DNA of 64,000 nt from Pseudomonas sp. 21 (GTDB lineage: Bacteria; Pseudomonadota; Gammaproteobacteria; Pseudomonadales; Pseudomonadaceae), in NCBI RefSeq assembly GCF_000955805.1, contig NZ_JYOA01000001.1, positions 871,608 through 935,607 of the forward strand. The letters are read 5' to 3'. Position numbers and translations under genes: made by a program. This document shows, piece by piece, positions 56,144 to 64,000 of this stretch. Below the pieces are notes generated by a model that made no database searches, was not told where the DNA came from, and saw only the letters and a program-made list of their open reading frames with translations. Position 1 is the first letter of the stretch, and each line of letters starts with the position of its first letter.

Positions 56144-56152
56144 CCGTCCGCT

Positions 56153-56689
56153 CTAGGAGAAGTCGAAGGCGGTCTGCGCTGCCTGCGGATCGACGTAGCC
56201 TTCCAGCGCCAGCATGCGCATCTTCGAGGTACTGCCGCCCGGCGCGGAGAAACCGCCGGTCTTGCCGCCGCTGGCGAGTACTCGGTGGCAAGGAATGATC
56301 AGCGGGATCGGGTTGCTGCCCATCGCCTGCCCCACCGCGCGGGACAAGCCGACATCACCGAGGCGCCGGGCGATCTCGCCATAGGTGGTGGTCTCCCCGC
56401 GGCCCAGCTGGAGAATGTCGTCGTAGACTCGGCGATGAAAATCACTCTGCCCGGACAAGTCCAGCGGCAAGGTCTCGAACGACACCGCCTCGCCCTGCGC
56501 ATAGCCGAGGATCAACCGCCGGGCTTCATCGATGAACGCCGGCCAGTGGGCGGTTTCGCTGCCGAGCTTGGCGAAGCGCTCGCGCACGCTGTGCACGGAA
56601 TCGCCCGGCAGATAGGCGCGCGTGATCCCCTGCGGGCTCCAGGCGAGCCCGAACCAGCCGAGGTCTGTTTCGATCAGGCAGTAATGCAT
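56153..56689 (-). CDS. Second methylated-DNA-protein cysteine methyltransferase
   Basis: Protein of 178 residues with an N-terminal ribonuclease-like domain and the methyltransferase core: LGRGETTTYGEIARRLGDVGLSRAVGQAMGSNPIPLIIPCHRVLASGGKTGGFSAPGG, with the active Cys in PCHR. It is convergent with ogt (9-base gap) and clearly a distinct paralogue rather than a recent duplicate, as its N-terminus and length differ. Confidence 0.95.
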   Translation of the reverse strand: MHYCLIETDLGWFGLAWSPQGITRAYLPGDSVHSVRERFAKLGSETAHWPAFIDEARRLILGYAQGEAVSFETLPLDLSGQSDFHRRVYDDILQLGRGETTTYGEIARRLGDVGLSRAVGQAMGSNPIPLIIPCHRVLASGGKTGGFSAPGGSTSKMRMLALEGYVDPQAAQTAFDFS

Positions 56690-56713
56690 CGGACGAGTCT
56701 CTATCCCTATGCC

Positions 56714-57292
56714 CTATCCCGCAACCCTTTCCGCCTTCAGCACGACATCGCACCAACGGCGCAGTTCGCCGCCGATGGCGCTGGCCGGATCGCCCTGGCG
56801 CTCGAAGGCCCACCACAGCTGCGCGCCCTGCCACTGGCTGGCCATCAGCCGGCCGAGTACCGACTGCCGCTGCGGGTCATCGCTCAAGCGCCGCCCCAAC
56901 GCCTTTGCCAACGTGACGCCCCACTGCGCACCGCGCTCGCGAAGCAGCGGATCGCGCATGTCTTCCCTCAGGATCAGCAGGCCTTCGGCGTAATCGGTCT
57001 CGCCCTCACCCACCGGGAACATCGCCACCAGCATCCGGACCGCGCCTTCCGGGCTCAGCTCGGCGCTCTCGTCCAGACGTGCGGTCTGCTCATCCAGTTG
57101 GTCCCAGGCGCGCAGCAGCACGGCACGGAGGAAATCCGCCTTGGTCGCGTACCGCTGCACCAGTGTCGCGGCGGAAAGCCCGACCTCGCGCCCCACGGCG
57201 GCGAAGGTCACCGCCTCCGGTCCTGCGCGCACCATCAGCAGCATGGCGGCGTCGAGTATCGCTTCGTCGCTTACTGTCTTGGTTCGAGCCAT
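56714..57292 (-). CDS. TetR-family repressor
   Basis: The start at 57292 (MARTKTVSDEAILDAAM) gives 192 residues. The N-terminal helix-turn-helix (ILDAAMLLMVRAGPEAVTFAAVGREVGLSAATLVQRYATKADFLRA) is followed by a ligand-binding helical domain. It is divergent from a DHFR-like gene, and a palindrome in the gap is its likely operator; the second methyltransferase gene lies 24 bases downstream and may share control. Confidence 0.92.
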   Translation of the reverse strand: MARTKTVSDEAILDAAMLLMVRAGPEAVTFAAVGREVGLSAATLVQRYATKADFLRAVLLRAWDQLDEQTARLDESAELSPEGAVRMLVAMFPVGEGETDYAEGLLILREDMRDPLLRERGAQWGVTLAKALGRRLSDDPQRQSVLGRLMASQWQGAQLWWAFERQGDPASAIGGELRRWCDVVLKAERVAG

Positions 57293-57305
57293 GCCAGTCT
57301 CTTTT

Positions 57306-57325
57306 ATAAATGAACATTCATTTAT
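57306..57325. promoter_or_regulatory. Palindromic operator candidate between tetR-type and DHFR-like genes
   Basis: ATAAATGAA-CA-TTCATTTAT, perfect nine-base arms with a two-base centre. It lies 14 bases upstream of the TetR start and 35 bases upstream of the DHFR-like start, in an AT-rich 67-base gap, the normal position of a TetR operator controlling both genes. Confidence 0.75.
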
Positions 57326-57359
57326 ATATTGGCACAAAGCTTATCCAGGGAGACGCCAC

Positions 57360-57887
57360 ATGGCCAGAATTCTCGGCTACATCGCCACCAGCCTCGACGG
57401 CTTCATCGCTACACCGGAACACGGGCTGGACTGGCTGTTCAGGCATGACCAACTGCAGTTGGGCGAACATGACTACACCCTGTTCCTCGAGCGCATTCGC
57501 ACGGTGGTCATGGGCCGCGCGACCTACGACTTCCTCGCCAATGATCCCGGCCCCTGGCCCTACGGCGAACAACGTGTGCTGGTAGTAACCTCCCGTCCCA
57601 TCGACGCCCCGAAGGGCCCGCTGGAAACCCGCAGCGATATCGATACGCTGATCGGCGAACTGCGCGCATTGGAAGATGGCGACGTATGGATGCTCGGCGG
57701 CGGCCAACTGCAGATGGCCTTCCTCGAACGCGGGGCGCTGGATGAGCTGGAGATCTACGTGATGCCGGAGATCATTGGCGGCGGTTTTGCGCTGTTCCCC
57801 GCCACCGGGCTGCGGGTGTCGCCGACGCTGCTGTCGGCCAAGGTCATCGAGCCGGGCTGCGTGCGGCTGCACTACCGATTCGGCTGA
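57360..57887 (+). CDS. Dihydrofolate reductase-like protein (RibD C-terminal family)
   Basis: Protein of 175 residues. It has the RibD-C/DHFR-like fold signs ILGYIATSLDGFIATPEHG, VVMGRATYDFL, VWMLGGGQLQMAFLERG and DELEIYVMPEIIGGGFALF. These proteins are NADPH-dependent reductases of unknown substrate, distinct from FolA. Divergent from the TetR regulator that probably represses it. Confidence 0.9.
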   Translation: MARILGYIATSLDGFIATPEHGLDWLFRHDQLQLGEHDYTLFLERIRTVVMGRATYDFLANDPGPWPYGEQRVLVVTSRPIDAPKGPLETRSDIDTLIGELRALEDGDVWMLGGGQLQMAFLERGALDELEIYVMPEIIGGGFALFPATGLRVSPTLLSAKVIEPGCVRLHYRFG

Positions 57888-57930
57888 GGATTTCGCGCTC
57901 CTGCGAAGGCTCAAGCGAGGCATCTGACCT

Positions 57931-57977
57931 GTAGGAGCGGGCCATGCCCGCGATCGCGCCCACGGGGCTCTCCTACA
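57931..57977. repeat. Degenerate REP-like repeat, GTAGGAGCGGGCCATGCCCG type
   Basis: GTAGGAGCGGGCCATGCCCG unit followed by an inverted partial arm ending CTCTCCTAC about 25 bases later. It is related to, but different in centre from, the main REP family. Confidence 0.65.
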
Positions 57978-57993
57978 GGGAGCGGTACGGCAT

Positions 57994-58185
57994 CTAGATC
58001 TTCACATTCCCCCGCGGCCCCGCTACCGCCCAGATGATCAGGCCCAGCACCGGCAGGATGACGATCACCAGGATCCAGATGATCTTCATCGACATCTCGG
58101 CGTTGCTTTTCACCACGTTGATGATTGCCCAGATATCCAGGGCAAAGATGATCAGGCTGATCAGGCCACTGAGGGTCGAGCCCAT
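57994..58185 (-). CDS. Small membrane protein, PLD nuclease N-terminal family
   Basis: Sixty-three residues with two membrane segments (LISLIIFALDIWAIINVV and IIWILVIVILPVLGLIIWAVAG). The last part, IIWILVIVILPVLGLIIW, matches the PLDc_N family. It is a single-domain version without phospholipase. Function unknown. Confidence 0.8.
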   Translation of the reverse strand: MGSTLSGLISLIIFALDIWAIINVVKSNAEMSMKIIWILVIVILPVLGLIIWAVAGPRGNVKI

Positions 58186-58259
58186 TTGGAAGATCCTTCT
58201 ATGAGAGTGTCGGCCTGATCAGCATAGCTGCCCGTACCACAACGGCACGGGCCTGGGGC

Positions 58260-58943
58260 TCAAACCCGCGCCGGGTCGATCACCGCAAAGCTGGCCACCG
58301 TGTCGTGGCCTTCCAGCACGCCGCCTTCGCGGGCCAGGCCGATGGTCTGCAGGCCGGCCTGCTGCGCGGCGTCCAGCTCCTGGACGATGTCGGAGAGGAA
58401 CAGGATGTCTTCGCCCGGCAGGCCGATGGCGGCGGCGATGCGGCGGTAGGACTCCACCTCGCGCTTGGGCCCGCTGGTGGTGTCGAAGTAGCCGGAGAAC
58501 AGCGGCGACAGATCGCCGGCCTCGGAGCAGCCGAAGATCAGTTTCTGCGCCTGGATCGAGCCGGAGGAATAGACGTACAGCCGGTAGCCCTCGGCGTGCC
58601 AGTGGCGCAGCGCGTCGACGGCGTCCGGGTAGACATGGCCCTTGAGCTGGCCGGCGCGGTAGCCCTGCTCCCAGACCATGCCCTGCAAGGCCTTTAGCGG
58701 CGTGGCCTTGCGGTCTTCGGCGATCCAGCCGAGGAGGATTTCGATGCAGCGTTCGGTGTCGGCGTTCGCCTCGCCGCTGTCGGTGCGCACGGCGGCGAGT
58801 TGCTCGGCCACGGTCGGCTCGTCGGCATGCTCACGCACGAAGTCCGGCAGGTGCGCGGCGGCATAGGGAAAGAGCACGTCGAAAACGAAGCTGACCGCGC
58901 TGGTGGTGCCTTCGATGTCGGTGAGGATGGCTTTGATGGGCAT
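58260..58943 (-). CDS. mtnC: Enolase-phosphatase E1 of methionine salvage
   Basis: Protein of 227 residues, HAD superfamily: nucleophile motif [16 protein letters not shown] (Asp in LTDIEG), [13 protein letters not shown], and [17 protein letters not shown]. MtnC enolises and dephosphorylates 2,3-diketo-5-methylthiopentyl-1-phosphate to give the MtnD substrate. It is the last gene of the aroC-MFS-mtnB-mtnD-mtnC minus-strand run; a REP pair lies between mtnD and mtnC. Confidence 0.95.
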   Translation of the reverse strand: MPIKAILTDIEGTTSAVSFVFDVLFPYAAAHLPDFVREHADEPTVAEQLAAVRTDSGEANADTERCIEILLGWIAEDRKATPLKALQGMVWEQGYRAGQLKGHVYPDAVDALRHWHAEGYRLYVYSSGSIQAQKLIFGCSEAGDLSPLFSGYFDTTSGPKREVESYRRIAAAIGLPGEDILFLSDIVQELDAAQQAGLQTIGLAREGGVLEGHDTVASFAVIDPARV

Positions 58944-58989
58944 GGGGACTCCAAAGGCCCGCCTTTAACCCAGGCGGACGGATATGGCG

Positions 58990-59056
58990 GTAGAAGCGAG
59001 CTTGCTCGCGAACAATCCCCGTTGCGGACTCGGTTCGCGAGCAAGCTCGCTCCTAC
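58990..59056. repeat. REP pair, GTAGGAGCGAG family
   Basis: GTAGAAGCGAGCTTGCTCGC and GCGAGCAAGCTCGCTCCTAC in inverted orientation between mtnD and mtnC. Confidence 0.88.
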
Positions 59057-59109
59057 GAAAACAGACAGCGTCCCCACTCACTTGCAGCGACGGGAGACGC
59101 CGCAATCGA

Positions 59110-59655
59110 TCAGTCTTCCAGCAACGGAAAACGCTTGGCGATCTCATCACCCGTGAATTTCGCGACCCAGCCTTCGGCATTGTTGAACAGGCGGATGGCG
59201 ACGAAGTGCGGGCGCTCGCCCATGTCGAACCAGTGGCGGGTGCCGGCGGGTACCGAGATCAGGTCGTTCTTCTCGCACTGCACGGCGTAGACGTGGTCCT
59301 CGATGTGCAGGGTGAACAGCCCGCGGCCGGCGACGAAGAAGCGTACCTCGTCCTCGCCATGGCGATGTTCATCGAGGAACTTGGCGCGCAGTTCATCCTT
59401 TTGCGGATGGTCGGCCGTGAGGCTGACCACGTCGACGGTGACGTAGCCCTCCTCTTCCTGCAGGCGACGAATCTCGTGCTGGTAGGCGGCGATCACTTCT
59501 TCCTGGCTGGCACCGGGGACGATGGGGGCATTGGCCGCCCAGCGCTGGAAGCGCACGCCCAGCTCGCCGAGGGTGGAGGCGATGTCTTCGGCGTGGGTCA
59601 GCAGCTTCAGTGGCTGCTCGGGGTTGGACTCGTGGTAGACGGTCAGGCTGCTCAT
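59110..59655 (-). CDS. mtnD: Acireductone dioxygenase
   Basis: Protein of 181 residues. Cupin metal-binding motifs HRHGEDEVRFFVAGRG (two His and a Glu) and SVPAGTRHWFDMG (third His). With Fe2+ it makes the methionine precursor 2-keto-4-methylthiobutyrate; with other metals it gives an off-pathway product with carbon monoxide. Lies 47 bases after mtnB. Confidence 0.95.
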   Translation of the reverse strand: MSSLTVYHESNPEQPLKLLTHAEDIASTLGELGVRFQRWAANAPIVPGASQEEVIAAYQHEIRRLQEEEGYVTVDVVSLTADHPQKDELRAKFLDEHRHGEDEVRFFVAGRGLFTLHIEDHVYAVQCEKNDLISVPAGTRHWFDMGERPHFVAIRLFNNAEGWVAKFTGDEIAKRFPLLED

Positions 59656-59702
59656 GGTCGTTATCCTTCTGGGCTATTTCCGCAAAAGCGGGCCGGATTC
59701 GC

Positions 59703-60329
59703 TCAGCGCGTGCCGCCGCGAAGGCTCAGTACTTTCAGTTCGCATTCGAAGAGGAATTCGAAGGCTTCGATCTGGCGCAGGGCATCGGCCATGCGTGGGC
59801 CCCAAGTGTACAGGCCGTGGCCGCGGATCAGGTAACCGGGGCAGTCCGGATGCGCCTCCAGCCAGGGCTGCACCTTGGCGGCCAGGCGGGCGATGTCCTG
59901 ATCGTTGTCGAAGATCGGCACCGTGACGCGGCCTTCGTGGGTGCTGACGCCGGCGAAAGCCTTCTGCAATTCGTAGTCTTCCAGCTCCAGGCGGTCGCCA
60001 GCGGTCAGGCGCGACAGCACGGTGGCGTTGACCGAATGGGTGTGCAGCACCGCGCCGATCTCCGGGCGCCAGGCGTAGAGCTGGGTGTGCAGCAGGGTTT
60101 CCGCCGAAGGCTTCTTGCCCGGCTCCAGGCTGTTGCCGGCGAGGTCGGTTTCCAGCACGTCGTCCTCGCCGAGCTGGCCCTTGTGCTTGCCCGAAACGGT
60201 CAGCAGCGCACGGTCGGCGGCCAGGCGCGCGGAATAGTTGCTGCTGGTCGCCGGCGACCAGCCACGGCCATAGAGGAAACGGCCGGCCTCGATGATCTGT
60301 TGGGTCAGCTGTTCACGGGTGTCGTTCAT
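59703..60329 (-). CDS. mtnB: Methylthioribulose-1-phosphate dehydratase
   Basis: Protein of 208 residues, class II aldolase fold: RGWSPATSSNYSARL near the N-terminus, zinc ligands in VLHTHSVNATVL and the C-terminal GHGLYTWG with a His. It dehydrates methylthioribulose 1-phosphate. Its start overlaps the end of the MFS gene by 17 bases, implying coupled translation. Confidence 0.95.
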   Translation of the reverse strand: MNDTREQLTQQIIEAGRFLYGRGWSPATSSNYSARLAADRALLTVSGKHKGQLGEDDVLETDLAGNSLEPGKKPSAETLLHTQLYAWRPEIGAVLHTHSVNATVLSRLTAGDRLELEDYELQKAFAGVSTHEGRVTVPIFDNDQDIARLAAKVQPWLEAHPDCPGYLIRGHGLYTWGPRMADALRQIEAFEFLFECELKVLSLRGGTR

Positions 60330-61473
60330 GCGGGTCCTCGTTCAGACGGGTCCAGATGATGAAGGCGGCGGCCAGCGCAGCGACGCTGGCAATGGCAAAG
60401 GTCCAGGCCGGGCCAAGGCTACCCCAGCTGTAGCCGGAGTAAAGCGCGCCCAGCGCGCCGCCCGTCCCCGCCAGTGCGGCGTAGAGCGCCTGGCCCTGCC
60501 CCTGCTGGCGGGCCTGGAAGCTGCGCTGGACGAAATGAATGGCGGCGGCGTGGAAACTGCCAAAGGTCGCCGCGTGCAGCAACTGGGCAAACAGCAGCAC
60601 CGGCAGGTGCCCGGCCAGCGTGCCCAGCAGCAACCAGCGCAAGGCCGCCAGCAGGAAGCTCGCCGCCAGCACCTGGCGCAGGGAAAAGCGCTTGAGCAGG
60701 CGCGGCATGACCAGGAACAGCAGCACCTCGGCCACCACGCCCAGCGCCCAGAGCTGGCCGATCAGCCCGCGGGCATAGCCGAGCGCTTCCAGGTGCAGGG
60801 TCAGGAAGGTGTAGTACGGGCCGTGGGACAGCTGTATCAGGCACACGCACAGGTAGAAGGCCAGCACACCGGGCTTGAGCAACTGTTTCAGGAAGCCTCC
60901 GGCGCCGGCCTCATCCTGCCGCGCCGGCGGCTGGGCATTCGGCACCCACCAGCTGGCACCGACAATCCCCAGCATGATCGCCAGCAGCGCCAGCGGATAG
61001 GCGTCCAGGCTGGCGAACTCGAACAGCCAGCCCAGGCCGACCACGGTGCAGATGAAGCCGATGGAGCCCCACAGGCGCACGCGGCTGTAGGTTTCCGTGC
61101 GCCCCTTGAGATGCGCCAGGGTGATCACTTCGAACTGCGGCAGCACCGCGTGCCAGAAGAACGCATGCCCGGCCATGATCAACGCCAGCCATGCGTAGCT
61201 GTGGCCGAGGAAGATACCGGCGAAGCACAACGCCGTGCACACCGCGCCAAAGCGCACGATGGCCAGCCGCTGGCCGCTGCGGTCGCCCAGCCAGCCCCAC
61301 AGGTTCGGCGCCACGCAGCGCATCAGCATGGGGATGGCGACCAGCTCACCGATCCGCGCGCTGGAAAAGCCCAGGTGATGGAAATACAGCGCGAGGAACG
61401 GCGCCGTTCCGCCCAGCAGGCAGAAGTAGAAGAAGTAGAAACTGGACAGCCGCCAGTAGGGAACCTGCGTCAT
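60313..61473 (-). CDS. MFS transporter (HcaT/LacY-like) in the methionine-salvage run
   Basis: Protein of 386 residues with 12 membrane segments and the N-terminal FYFFYFCLLGGTAPFLALYFHHLGFSSARIG typical of the nucleoside/3-phenylpropionate (HcaT-like) MFS group; MFS loop motif WGWLGDRSGQRLAIVR is present. It is sandwiched between aroC (55 bases away) and mtnB (17-base overlap). Transport of a methylthio compound is a position-based inference only. Confidence 0.88.
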   Translation of the reverse strand: MTQVPYWRLSSFYFFYFCLLGGTAPFLALYFHHLGFSSARIGELVAIPMLMRCVAPNLWGWLGDRSGQRLAIVRFGAVCTALCFAGIFLGHSYAWLALIMAGHAFFWHAVLPQFEVITLAHLKGRTETYSRVRLWGSIGFICTVVGLGWLFEFASLDAYPLALLAIMLGIVGASWWVPNAQPPARQDEAGAGGFLKQLLKPGVLAFYLCVCLIQLSHGPYYTFLTLHLEALGYARGLIGQLWALGVVAEVLLFLVMPRLLKRFSLRQVLAASFLLAALRWLLLGTLAGHLPVLLFAQLLHAATFGSFHAAAIHFVQRSFQARQQGQGQALYAALAGTGGALGALYSGYSWGSLGPAWTFAIASVAALAAAFIIWTRLNEDPHERHP

Positions 61474-61528
61474 CGGCGGCGCGACGAGCCCTTCGCGAAC
61501 CGTGTGGCTCGCGGAGGGCCCAGGTCGA

Positions 61529-62620
61529 TCAGAGCTGGCCGAGGACCGGGGTGCCGACCTTCACGTCGGCATTCTGCGCGCGGTGGCGCAGCAGGTGGTC
61601 GAGCAGCACGATGGCCATCATCGCCTCGGCGATGGGGGTCGCGCGGATGCCCACGCACGGGTCGTGGCGACCCTTGGTGATCACGTCCACCGGGTTGCCG
61701 TCCACGTCGATGGAACGGCCAGGGGTGGTGATGCTGGAGGTCGGCTTGAGCGCCAGGTGGGCGATGATCGGCTGGCCGCTGGAAATACCGCCGAGGATGC
61801 CGCCGGCATTGTTCGACAGGAAGCCTTCGGGGGTCAGCTCGTCGCGGTGCTCGGTGCCGCGCTGGGCGACGCTGGCGAAGCCGGCGCCGATTTCCACGCC
61901 CTTCACCGCGTTGATGCTCATCAGCGCGTGGGCCAGTTCGGCGTCCAGGCGGTCGAAGATCGGCTCGCCCAGGCCCGGCGGTACGCCTTCGGCGACCACG
62001 GTGATCTTCGCGCCGACCGAGTCCTGGTCACGGCGCAGCTGGTCCATGTAGGCCTCCAGCTCCGGCACCTTGTCCGGGTCGGGGCTGAAGAAGGCGTTGT
62101 CTTCGACGCTGTCCCAGGTCTTGAAGGGGATTTCGATCGGGCCGAGCTGGCTCATGTAGCCGCGCACGCGGATGCCCATGCCCGCCAGAGCCTTCTTGGC
62201 GATGGCGCCGGCGGCCACGCGCATGGCGGTCTCGCGCGCCGAGGAACGGCCGCCGCCACGGTAGTCACGGATGCCGTACTTGTGGTGGTAGGTGTAGTCG
62301 GCGTGGGCCGGGCGGAACAGGTCCTTGATCGCCGAGTAGTCCTTGGACTTCTGGTCGGTGTTGCGGATCAGCAGGCCGATCGGGGTGCCGGTGGTCTTGC
62401 CCTCGAACACGCCGGAGAGGATTTCCACCTCGTCGGCTTCCTGGCGCTGGGTGGTGTGACGGCTGGTGCCGGGCTTGCGGCGGTCCAGGTCGCGCTGCAG
62501 GTCTTCCAGGGAAATCTCCAGGCCGGGCGGGCAGCCGTCGACGATGGCGACCAGCGCCGGGCCGTGGCTTTCGCCAGCGGTGGTGACGGTGAACAGCTTG
62601 CCGTAGGTGTTGCCGGACAT
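61529..62620 (-). CDS. aroC: Chorismate synthase
   Basis: The start at 62620 ([20 protein letters not shown]) gives 363 residues, standard for AroC. Signature [18 protein letters not shown], the FMN-binding [14 protein letters not shown] and [21 protein letters not shown] and the C-terminal GGISSGQPI with [28 protein letters not shown]. It makes chorismate from EPSP with reduced FMN. Divergent from the alpha/beta hydrolase gene. Confidence 0.97.
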   Translation of the reverse strand: MSGNTYGKLFTVTTAGESHGPALVAIVDGCPPGLEISLEDLQRDLDRRKPGTSRHTTQRQEADEVEILSGVFEGKTTGTPIGLLIRNTDQKSKDYSAIKDLFRPAHADYTYHHKYGIRDYRGGGRSSARETAMRVAAGAIAKKALAGMGIRVRGYMSQLGPIEIPFKTWDSVEDNAFFSPDPDKVPELEAYMDQLRRDQDSVGAKITVVAEGVPPGLGEPIFDRLDAELAHALMSINAVKGVEIGAGFASVAQRGTEHRDELTPEGFLSNNAGGILGGISSGQPIIAHLALKPTSSITTPGRSIDVDGNPVDVITKGRHDPCVGIRATPIAEAMMAIVLLDHLLRHRAQNADVKVGTPVLGQL

Positions 62621-62743
62621 GCGAGGCTCCGCGAAAAGACTGGGATTCGAAAAGGCCGAGCAGTATACCTGCGTCAATCCGCCCTGCGAACCTTCGCCGC
62701 CCGCGAGGATCAAAGCGCCATCAGCCCCATCGCGAAGTCCTCG

Positions 62744-63763
62744 ATGCGCCGTCTTGCCCTGTTCTGCCTCCTTTTCATCGCCGCCCTCGCCCAGGCCGCG
62801 CCTACCAGCATCCTGCAACGCCCGTACGACCTGGACACCGGCCACGGCGTGCTGCGCGGCACGATGCTGCTGCCACAAGCCGAGAACCCACCGCCGGTGG
62901 CCCTGCTGATCGCCGGCTCCGGCCCCACCGACCGCGACGGCAACAATCCCGAGGGCGGGCAGAACGCCTACCTGCGCAAGCTGGCCGAGGCGCTGGCGGA
63001 GAACGGCATCGCCAGCGTGCGCTACGACAAGCGCGGGGTGGCCCGCAGCCTGCCCGCAGCGCCGCGCGAGGAAGAGCTCAGCGTCGAGGCCTACGTCCGC
63101 GACGTGGTGGCCTGGAGCGACAGACTGGCCCATGACCCGCGCTTCGGCCGGCAGATTCTCATCGGCCACAGCGAAGGCGCACTGATCGCCAGCCTCGCAG
63201 CGCCGCAAACCCACGCCGAGGGACTGGTTTCCCTGGCCGGCAGCGCCCGCCCGATCGGCGACGTGCTGCGCGAACAGCTGCAGGGGCGCCTGCCCCCGCC
63301 CCTGCTGGCCCAGGCCGACCAACTGATCGACAGCCTGCAGGCCGGGCAGTTGCAGCCCAGGGTGCCGGAGCCACTGAAGGTGCTGTTCCGCCCCAGCGTG
63401 CAGCCCTACCTGATCTCGCTGTTCCGCCAGGACCCGGCCCGCGCGTTCGCCACGCTCAAGCTGCCCACCCTGATCCTGCAGGGCACCAACGACATCCAGG
63501 TCGGCGTCGAGGATGCGCAGGCGCTCAAGCGTGCCAAGCCCGACAGCGACTTCCACCTGATCTCGGGGATGAACCACATCCTGCGCATCGTTCCGACCAG
63601 CGGTCCGCAGCAGATCGCCTCCTACAACAACCCCAACCTGCCGCTGGCCCGCGAGCTGGTGCAGCGCGTCACGACTTTCATCCGGCAGGCGCAGACCTTG
63701 CCCGGTGGCACCCTTGCGGAATCTGGAGCGAACGTCTCAAGAAATCCGCCGGTGCGTCGATAA
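62744..63763 (+). CDS. Periplasmic or secreted alpha/beta hydrolase
   Basis: The ATG at 62744 gives 339 residues with a signal peptide ([19 protein letters not shown]). The hydrolase core has oxyanion region [15 protein letters not shown], nucleophile [13 protein letters not shown], Asp in [15 protein letters not shown] and His in ISGMNHILR. This is the peptidase-type or esterase alpha/beta family often annotated as S9/dienelactone-like. It is divergent from aroC across about 120 bases. Confidence 0.88.
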   Translation: MRRLALFCLLFIAALAQAAPTSILQRPYDLDTGHGVLRGTMLLPQAENPPPVALLIAGSGPTDRDGNNPEGGQNAYLRKLAEALAENGIASVRYDKRGVARSLPAAPREEELSVEAYVRDVVAWSDRLAHDPRFGRQILIGHSEGALIASLAAPQTHAEGLVSLAGSARPIGDVLREQLQGRLPPPLLAQADQLIDSLQAGQLQPRVPEPLKVLFRPSVQPYLISLFRQDPARAFATLKLPTLILQGTNDIQVGVEDAQALKRAKPDSDFHLISGMNHILRIVPTSGPQQIASYNNPNLPLARELVQRVTTFIRQAQTLPGGTLAESGANVSRNPPVRR

Positions 63764-63812
63764 ACCACGGGAGAGCCCTGGTCACGCCCACCAGGCCCCG
63801 AGGTAGATCCCC

Positions 63813-64000
63813 ATGACCGAAGCCGAACAGACCGCCGTCGCCGCCGACGAGGCCGCCGCCCGCCCGCACCCGTGGGCCGAGCTGGCGCCGGAACACTATC
63901 GCCTGCTGCGCCTGGCGCCGCTGCCCACCGACCGCAGCACCGGTGCGCGGCCGCTGCGTTTCGTCCAGCTCGGCCGGGTGGAACGCCACAATGCCGAGCA
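63813..64000 (+). CDS. Unknown protein, truncated by the window edge
   Basis: An ATG at 63813 opens a frame that runs off the window with about 62 codons seen: MTEAEQTAVAADEAAARP, then HYRLLRLAPLPTDRSTGARP and a basic-hydrophobic stretch. It follows the hydrolase by 49 bases on the same strand. I do not recognise the family from this fragment. Confidence 0.6.
   Translation, partial: MTEAEQTAVAADEAAARPHPWAELAPEHYRLLRLAPLPTDRSTGARPLRFVQLGRVERHNAE

Noticed and set aside
63678-63989. 103-residue minus-strand open frame at the right edge
   Set aside because: It lies opposite the hydrolase end and the truncated gene and has no ribosome site or motif.

Overview
The window reads as chromosomal DNA of a Pseudomonas close to the P. 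aeruginosa group. This is inferred from high GC, from gene content and order that resemble PAO1 blocks (cysB/cysH/thrH/pabB; aroC/mtn/alkA/speE; a thiolase/FadB pair), and from dense Pseudomonas-type REP palindromes between genes. The match to PAO1 is from memory and was not computed. I saw no tRNA, rRNA, transposase, integrase or CRISPR array.

Layout. (1) 29-10926, all minus strand: two adjacent MalT-type LuxR regulators, then a small exported protein with a TGQDGI motif, a C39-type protease, a beta-barrel protein with a helical N-terminus, a FadL-family porin and a MalM-like periplasmic protein. The protease plus FapF-like barrel plus small exported protein recall the Fap amyloid export machinery; this is the best candidate for an under-described system. 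(2) 11026-21752: pabB, thrH, cysH, a small thioredoxin-like protein, an MFS transporter, cysB, a universal stress protein, a nucleotidase, panE-like and thioredoxin-like genes, a PilZ protein and a DAHP synthase. (3) 21988-28126: GNAT acetyltransferase, a membrane-anchored unknown protein, a crotonase, two small proteins, a CorA transporter, an amidotransferase and an isochorismatase-type hydrolase. (4) 28314-31825: a beta-oxidation pair (thiolase then FadB-type protein).

(5) 32255-43501: a 32-residue membrane peptide candidate, a cytochrome c fusion, the Anbu operon (ATP-grasp, alpha-E, transglutaminase, Anbu peptidase), and divergently a polyamine-type ABC transporter (ydcSTUV-like) with patD. 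(6) 43667-51035: amidotransferase, RraB-like protein, VIT-like membrane protein, a Baeyer-Villiger monooxygenase/hydrolase/SDR operon with a divergent AraC regulator, and a TSUP exporter. (7) 51304-64000: LTA-synthase-like sulfatase, speE, alkA-ogt, a second convergent methyltransferase, TetR/DHFR-like divergent pair, then aroC-MFS-mtnB-mtnD-mtnC on the minus strand and a divergent alpha/beta hydrolase with a truncated gene at the right edge.

Functional links: cysH and cysB tie region 2 to sulfur assimilation; speE makes methylthioadenosine, which the mtn genes help recycle; ydcSTUV-like and patD suggest putrescine uptake and catabolism. Many long open frames opposite real genes are GC-driven shadows and are not annotated.
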